From: Alloacidobacterium sp963833015
GTDB taxonomy: Bacteria > Acidobacteriota > Terriglobia > Terriglobales > Acidobacteriaceae
NCBI GenBank assembly: GCA_963833015.1
Contig: CAWHWJ010000015.1
Span: 62,001-126,000, forward strand
DNA length: 64,000 nt
Direction: 5' to 3'
Shown piece after piece: positions 60,476 through 64,000 of this stretch. The first letter of the stretch is position 1; every line of letters begins with the position of its first letter. Below the pieces are notes generated by a model. The model worked only from the letters and a program-made list of their open reading frames with translations. It did not search any database and had not been told where the DNA came from. Position numbers and translations under genes: made by a program.

Positions 60476-63172
60476 ATGCGGTTATTTCATAGTCTGTTGC
60501 GTCGCTTGCGATCATTCGTCAGGAAGGACTCGGCCAATGTTGAGTTGAGCGAAGAGCTGCAGTTCCACCTGGAACGGCAAACGGAAGAGAACATCGCCAA
60601 TGGGATGTCGCCTGAACTAGCACGAGCGGCAGCGAGAGCCAGTTTCGGCAGCCTTGCCCAGGCCACAGAAGGGAGTTACGAATCCCGCGGCGTGTCCCTG
60701 ATCGACGATCTGGTGCAGGATGTTCGCTACGGTCTACGGACGCTCGCGAAGCAGCGATCCTTCACTCTCGTAACAGTCTTTACTCTTGCCCTGGGCATTG
60801 GCGCATGCACTGCAATCTTCAGCCTGGTGAATGCGGTGCTCATCCGCTCATTGCCTTATGGCGAGGCCGAGAAACTTGTCTACCTCTTCACTCCAAATCC
60901 CCGATTCCAGCTTCCCGCCGAGGTCTTCGGCCCCAGCAACGCGGATTTCTTCGATCTGAAGAAGCAGAGCCACTCTTTCTCGGAGATGACGCTGTTTTCG
61001 CAGGCCATCTACAACCTGGCCGTCGGTGACCAGGTGGAGCGGGCTGGCGCGGCAAAAGTTGATGCCGATTTCTTCCCAACACTGCGCTCGACTCCTGAGT
61101 ACGGCAGGATCATCGAAGTGAGCGATGAGGCGCCAGGGCACGATCGGGTCGTCGTTATCAGCCATGCGCTTTGGCAAAACATGTTTGGAGGAAAAAGCGA
61201 CATCCTGGGCCGCAGGCTGCAGCTTGATGGGACGTCCTACCAAATCATCGGTGTCATGCCTCCTGATTTCGAGTTTCCTCACAAGAGCGATCTTGCATAC
61301 GGGTACTCGCTCATCGAAGCAACCCAGCTTTGGCTGCCCTTTGCATTGACTCCGCAGCAAAGGGCAGATCGGGATGGTTCCTCTGGCTTTGCGATCGCAC
61401 GATTGAAGCCAGGCGTGTCATTGCGGGTGGCACAGGCGGAGATGAGCGCAATCATGTCGCAACTCAACTTGCAGCATAGAGCCGACATGCGTGACTGGGG
61501 CGCATTTATCAAGTTATTTCGCGATAGTGCGCTTGGTCCGGTGAGACCTTTGATGTGGTTGTTGATGGGCGCTGTCGGCTTTGTGCTTCTGATTGCGTGC
61601 GGCAACGCCGCGAACCTGCTCCTGGCGCGTGCCGTAAACCGAACTCATGAATTAGGAGTGCGTGCAACACTGGGTGCCAGACGAAGCCGGCTGATACGCC
61701 AGATGTTGACCGAGTCCCTAATGCTGAGTGCAATCGCCGGGGTTGCGGGTACTGGGCTGGCGTGGCTCTTTCTGCACGCTCTCTTGCAGATCAATCCTGG
61801 CAATATCCCGCGCATGCAGGACGCGACCCTGGACGTCCGTGTCATGGTCTTTCTGATTGTTGTCACACTGCTGACCAGCATCCTTTTCGGCATACTGCCG
61901 TCGCTCTCGGCAACTCGCATCAATCTATCGGACTTCATGAAGAGCGCCGGCGTGCGAGGAATCGTTGGCGACCGACGGCGGCTGAGAAATGCCCTGACGA
62001 TTGCGCAAGTCGCGCTGGTAGTGGTACTGCTTACTGGAGCCGGCTTACTGTTGAGGAGTTACGCCAAAGTCCTATCGGTGCACACAGGCTTTTCTGCTTC
62101 CACCCTCACTGTCAATTTGCAGCTAAGTCCGCAATCAGTGAACCACCTAACTCCGCAGTACGGCACGGCGCAAAGGCGGCATACTTTCTTCCGCGACTTG
62201 CTAGACAGATTAAGACCGATTCGTGGCATTCAGGCCGTCGGACTCGTAGACCATCTCCCTCTGAGCCATTCGGAAAGCATTACGACTCTTGAAGTGGAGG
62301 GTTATCCGAACGCGAAGGACCAGTTGGAAGAAGAACGGAGAATTACGCCGGACTATCTTTCGGCGATGCAAATTGCCCTTATCAGAGGCCGCGGCTTCAC
62401 GGATCAGGACGGTCCCGGTCATCCACCTGTCGCTCTTGTCAACGAGGCTTTTGCGAAGAAGTATTTCGGGAGCAGCGATCCCACCGGACACCTACTGCGC
62501 GGTTCGTCAAGAGACCCATGGACCACGATCGTTGGCGAAGTAGGAGATGTTCGGAACATGAGCCTTGAGACTGCCGCAGCTCCGCAGATTTATCGGCCAT
62601 TCTGGGAGGCGGATAACGACAGCGCACCGGCGAGCGGTGCATATCTGACCGTTCGCTCACTTCTTCCACAAGATGCTGTCGTCTCCGAGATTCGGGCCGC
62701 AGTCCGAAGCCTCGATCCATATCTAGCAGTCGCCGATATTCATACGATGGGAAATCTAGAAACGGAGGAGACCGCGAGACGACGCTTCCAGACCACTCTG
62801 CTGTCTATCTTTTCCGGAATCGCAATGTTCCTGGCTGTCGTCGGCGTCTATGGGTTACTTGTGTACTCCGTCCGGCAGAGGACTGGAGAAATCGGGCTCC
62901 GCATGGCGCTGGGTTCTTCTCGGGCTCAAATCGTACGACTTGTACTGTTGGAAGGCTTCCGATTAGTCGGAATAGGCTTGCTGGTTGGTCTAGCCATAGC
63001 TGCAACGTGCACGCGATTGCTGGTCGCTTTTCTCTATGATGTACCCGCTCTCGATCCGCTCACGTTTATCTTGGTCCCTCTATTGTTGCTGCTTGCGACG
63101 CTCGGCGCCTGCCTAATTCCGAGCGCCAAGGCGGCTGCCGTCGATCCCATGAACGCCTTGCGTCAAGAATGA
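60476..63172 (+). CDS. ADOP-type MacB/FtsX permease
   Basis: 898 aa from ATG 60476, preceded by AAGGAGG. An extra N-terminal cytoplasmic segment (FRKDSANVELSEELQFHLER-type helix) precedes YGLRTLAKQRSFTLVTVFTL helix 1, the MacB_PCD domain and two FtsX repeats (MGAVGFVLLIACGNAANLLL, FSGIAMFLAVVGVYGLLVYS). Ends KAAAVDPMNALRQE, as in its neighbours. Intact. Coupled to PadR. Confidence 0.92.
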   Translation: MRLFHSLLRRLRSFVRKDSANVELSEELQFHLERQTEENIANGMSPELARAAARASFGSLAQATEGSYESRGVSLIDDLVQDVRYGLRTLAKQRSFTLVTVFTLALGIGACTAIFSLVNAVLIRSLPYGEAEKLVYLFTPNPRFQLPAEVFGPSNADFFDLKKQSHSFSEMTLFSQAIYNLAVGDQVERAGAAKVDADFFPTLRSTPEYGRIIEVSDEAPGHDRVVVISHALWQNMFGGKSDILGRRLQLDGTSYQIIGVMPPDFEFPHKSDLAYGYSLIEATQLWLPFALTPQQRADRDGSSGFAIARLKPGVSLRVAQAEMSAIMSQLNLQHRADMRDWGAFIKLFRDSALGPVRPLMWLLMGAVGFVLLIACGNAANLLLARAVNRTHELGVRATLGARRSRLIRQMLTESLMLSAIAGVAGTGLAWLFLHALLQINPGNIPRMQDATLDVRVMVFLIVVTLLTSILFGILPSLSATRINLSDFMKSAGVRGIVGDRRRLRNALTIAQVALVVVLLTGAGLLLRSYAKVLSVHTGFSASTLTVNLQLSPQSVNHLTPQYGTAQRRHTFFRDLLDRLRPIRGIQAVGLVDHLPLSHSESITTLEVEGYPNAKDQLEEERRITPDYLSAMQIALIRGRGFTDQDGPGHPPVALVNEAFAKKYFGSSDPTGHLLRGSSRDPWTTIVGEVGDVRNMSLETAAAPQIYRPFWEADNDSAPASGAYLTVRSLLPQDAVVSEIRAAVRSLDPYLAVADIHTMGNLETEETARRRFQTTLLSIFSGIAMFLAVVGVYGLLVYSVRQRTGEIGLRMALGSSRAQIVRLVLLEGFRLVGIGLLVGLAIAATCTRLLVAFLYDVPALDPLTFILVPLLLLLATLGACLIPSAKAAAVDPMNALRQE

Positions 63173-63772
63173 TTAGCAACAAGGGGATGAAACAGATACG
63201 CGTGTAATCAACCTCCAGCGGCCATTCGTTTCATTTTCAGCGATGTGGCAGCTCGGCATTACGGAGTGCAGCGTCGCCATTGGTCAATCGCCGCAAAATA
63301 GCCGAGTATCAAACCGACAGTTGATCGAGCATTCTGTGACTCGATGAGCGCGTTGTCCTGTTGGCGTCAATCGAGAATTATGCGCAATCCGATCGGCGGA
63401 CACTGGCCGACTTCGCGATACTCTTGCGCAGCAGCAGCTAGCGGCCCGGTGTGTGGCGCGCCAATTCTGCGATCGACGGAGTGTGAGCCGGGGAACGGCA
63501 TGCAGTCGTGCCAGCCGATTGACAACGAAAGAGTACATGAATCAGCGGTGCAATCATCCGGGCGAGTGGAAGGTATAGGAAGATGTCGGAACGCGACGTC
63601 GGCAGCCATATCGGTGGGGCGCAATGGTGCGGGAATCCGTAGTAGATCCACCACAACAGCCGAAGGAAAGCCAGGTGTGAGATCGCTTGCATCACAAGTC
63701 CGTTCCGGAAATACTTGACATTACGGATTGAAAGGCCGTCTGAGTCGAAAGCAGTGACTCCGTAACTGACGC
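63173..63772. other. Mostly non-coding gap
   Basis: The best candidate is a minus-strand frame, 63438-63695, beginning MQAISHLAFLRLLWWIYYGF, with no ribosome site or known motif. I regard it as unlikely to be a gene. Confidence 0.4.
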
Positions 63773-64000
63773 ATGACGGATCTAGACACAGGAGAAGCTC
63801 GTCATTCGCAGGGCTTCGGTCGGGGTACTAAATGGCCCGCCTTCATATGGAGGCGAACTATCGTCTCAGATGTTGTCCAGGGAATCATCGTTGGCGGCGT
63901 GCTGGCTTTCATCACGTTCCAGATCATCGCGCACGCCTATGTCACGAAGGTCAACGGCTGGACCACCATGTTCGGATGCGGCGAGCCCGGCAACGGCATG
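63773..64000 (+). CDS. Membrane protein, 5' part only
   Basis: From ATG 63773 the frame is open to the window edge: a charged N-terminus, one transmembrane helix (IIVGGVLAFITFQIIAHAYV), then TKVNGWTTMFGCGEPGNGM. The segment after the helix looks like uncharacterised acidobacterial proteins with an extracytoplasmic domain. Family not assigned with certainty. Confidence 0.6.
   Translation, partial: MTDLDTGEARHSQGFGRGTKWPAFIWRRTIVSDVVQGIIVGGVLAFITFQIIAHAYVTKVNGWTTMFGCGEPGNGM

Overview
The window looks like chromosome from an acidobacterium (Terriglobia/Acidobacteriaceae type). The support is moderately high GC, several 800-900 aa MacB/FtsX permeases of the acidobacterial duplicated orphan permease (ADOP) kind, one of them paired with a PadR regulator, secreted Gfo/Idh/MocA and DUF1080 sugar enzymes, and interspersed 'CCTTCG...CTCAGGATGACA' repeats. 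I read no rRNA gene and one tRNA (Ser, GGA).

1-14.28 kb is ordinary chromosome: a DUF3857/transglutaminase protein cut by the window edge, a long-chain acyl-CoA ligase stub, an unknown 407 aa protein, a phosphofructokinase with pyrophosphate-type residues, a small HTH protein, a DUF6624-Sco1 pair, an FAD oxidoreductase, a YtxH protein, a secreted Gfo/Idh/MocA oxidoreductase, icd and mdh, and an exostosin-type glycosyltransferase. Five repeat copies sit between these genes.

14.29-29.39 kb is the most interesting part. It is a 15 kb integrated element bounded by a 23-bp direct repeat that sits in a dif-like (XerC/XerD) site, and it has no integrase of its own. Its plus-strand gene train encodes small regulators and zinc proteins, a GIY-YIG protein, an HUH rolling-circle Rep, an SSB-like protein ending DNDIPF, a FtsK/HerA-type packaging ATPase, a likely beta-rich major capsid protein, a membrane-anchored lysozyme-like protein, at least five short one-helix membrane proteins and a 781 aa beta-helix spike. 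There are no tail, portal or terminase genes. I read it as a prophage of a tailless, membrane-containing icosahedral virus (FLiP/corticovirus/tectivirus-like) that replicates by rolling circle. Many of its genes are broken by single-base frame changes. Seven in-frame nonsense codons in the late region are all TGA at positions where Trp fits. The right end carries three non-viral cargo genes between copies of a 54-bp repeat.

29.4-35 kb returns to chromosome: trmO and a nucleoside-type MFS gene (each with one frame break), a MATE exporter, an S9 peptidase and tRNA-Ser. A tyrosine recombinase starts 75 bp after the tRNA and opens a low-GC island with tiny ORFs and a decapitated hydrolase. 39-45 kb holds an ArsR regulator divergent from two SDR genes, a methyltransferase, a Cys-rich exported protein next to an outer-membrane-type protein, a VOC protein and small remnants. 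A decayed IS630-type fragment and a complete IS1182-type element follow.

47.4-51 kb is a sugar-modifying cluster (two TIM-barrel isomerase/epimerase-like proteins, DUF1080, Gfo/Idh/MocA). 51.3-63.2 kb is dominated by ADOP permeases: one intact alone, one broken by a frameshift and by an IS5-type insertion with CTAG target duplication, and one intact behind its PadR regulator. A 203-bp MITE-like inverted repeat lies just upstream of the PadR gene. The window ends inside a gene for a membrane protein.
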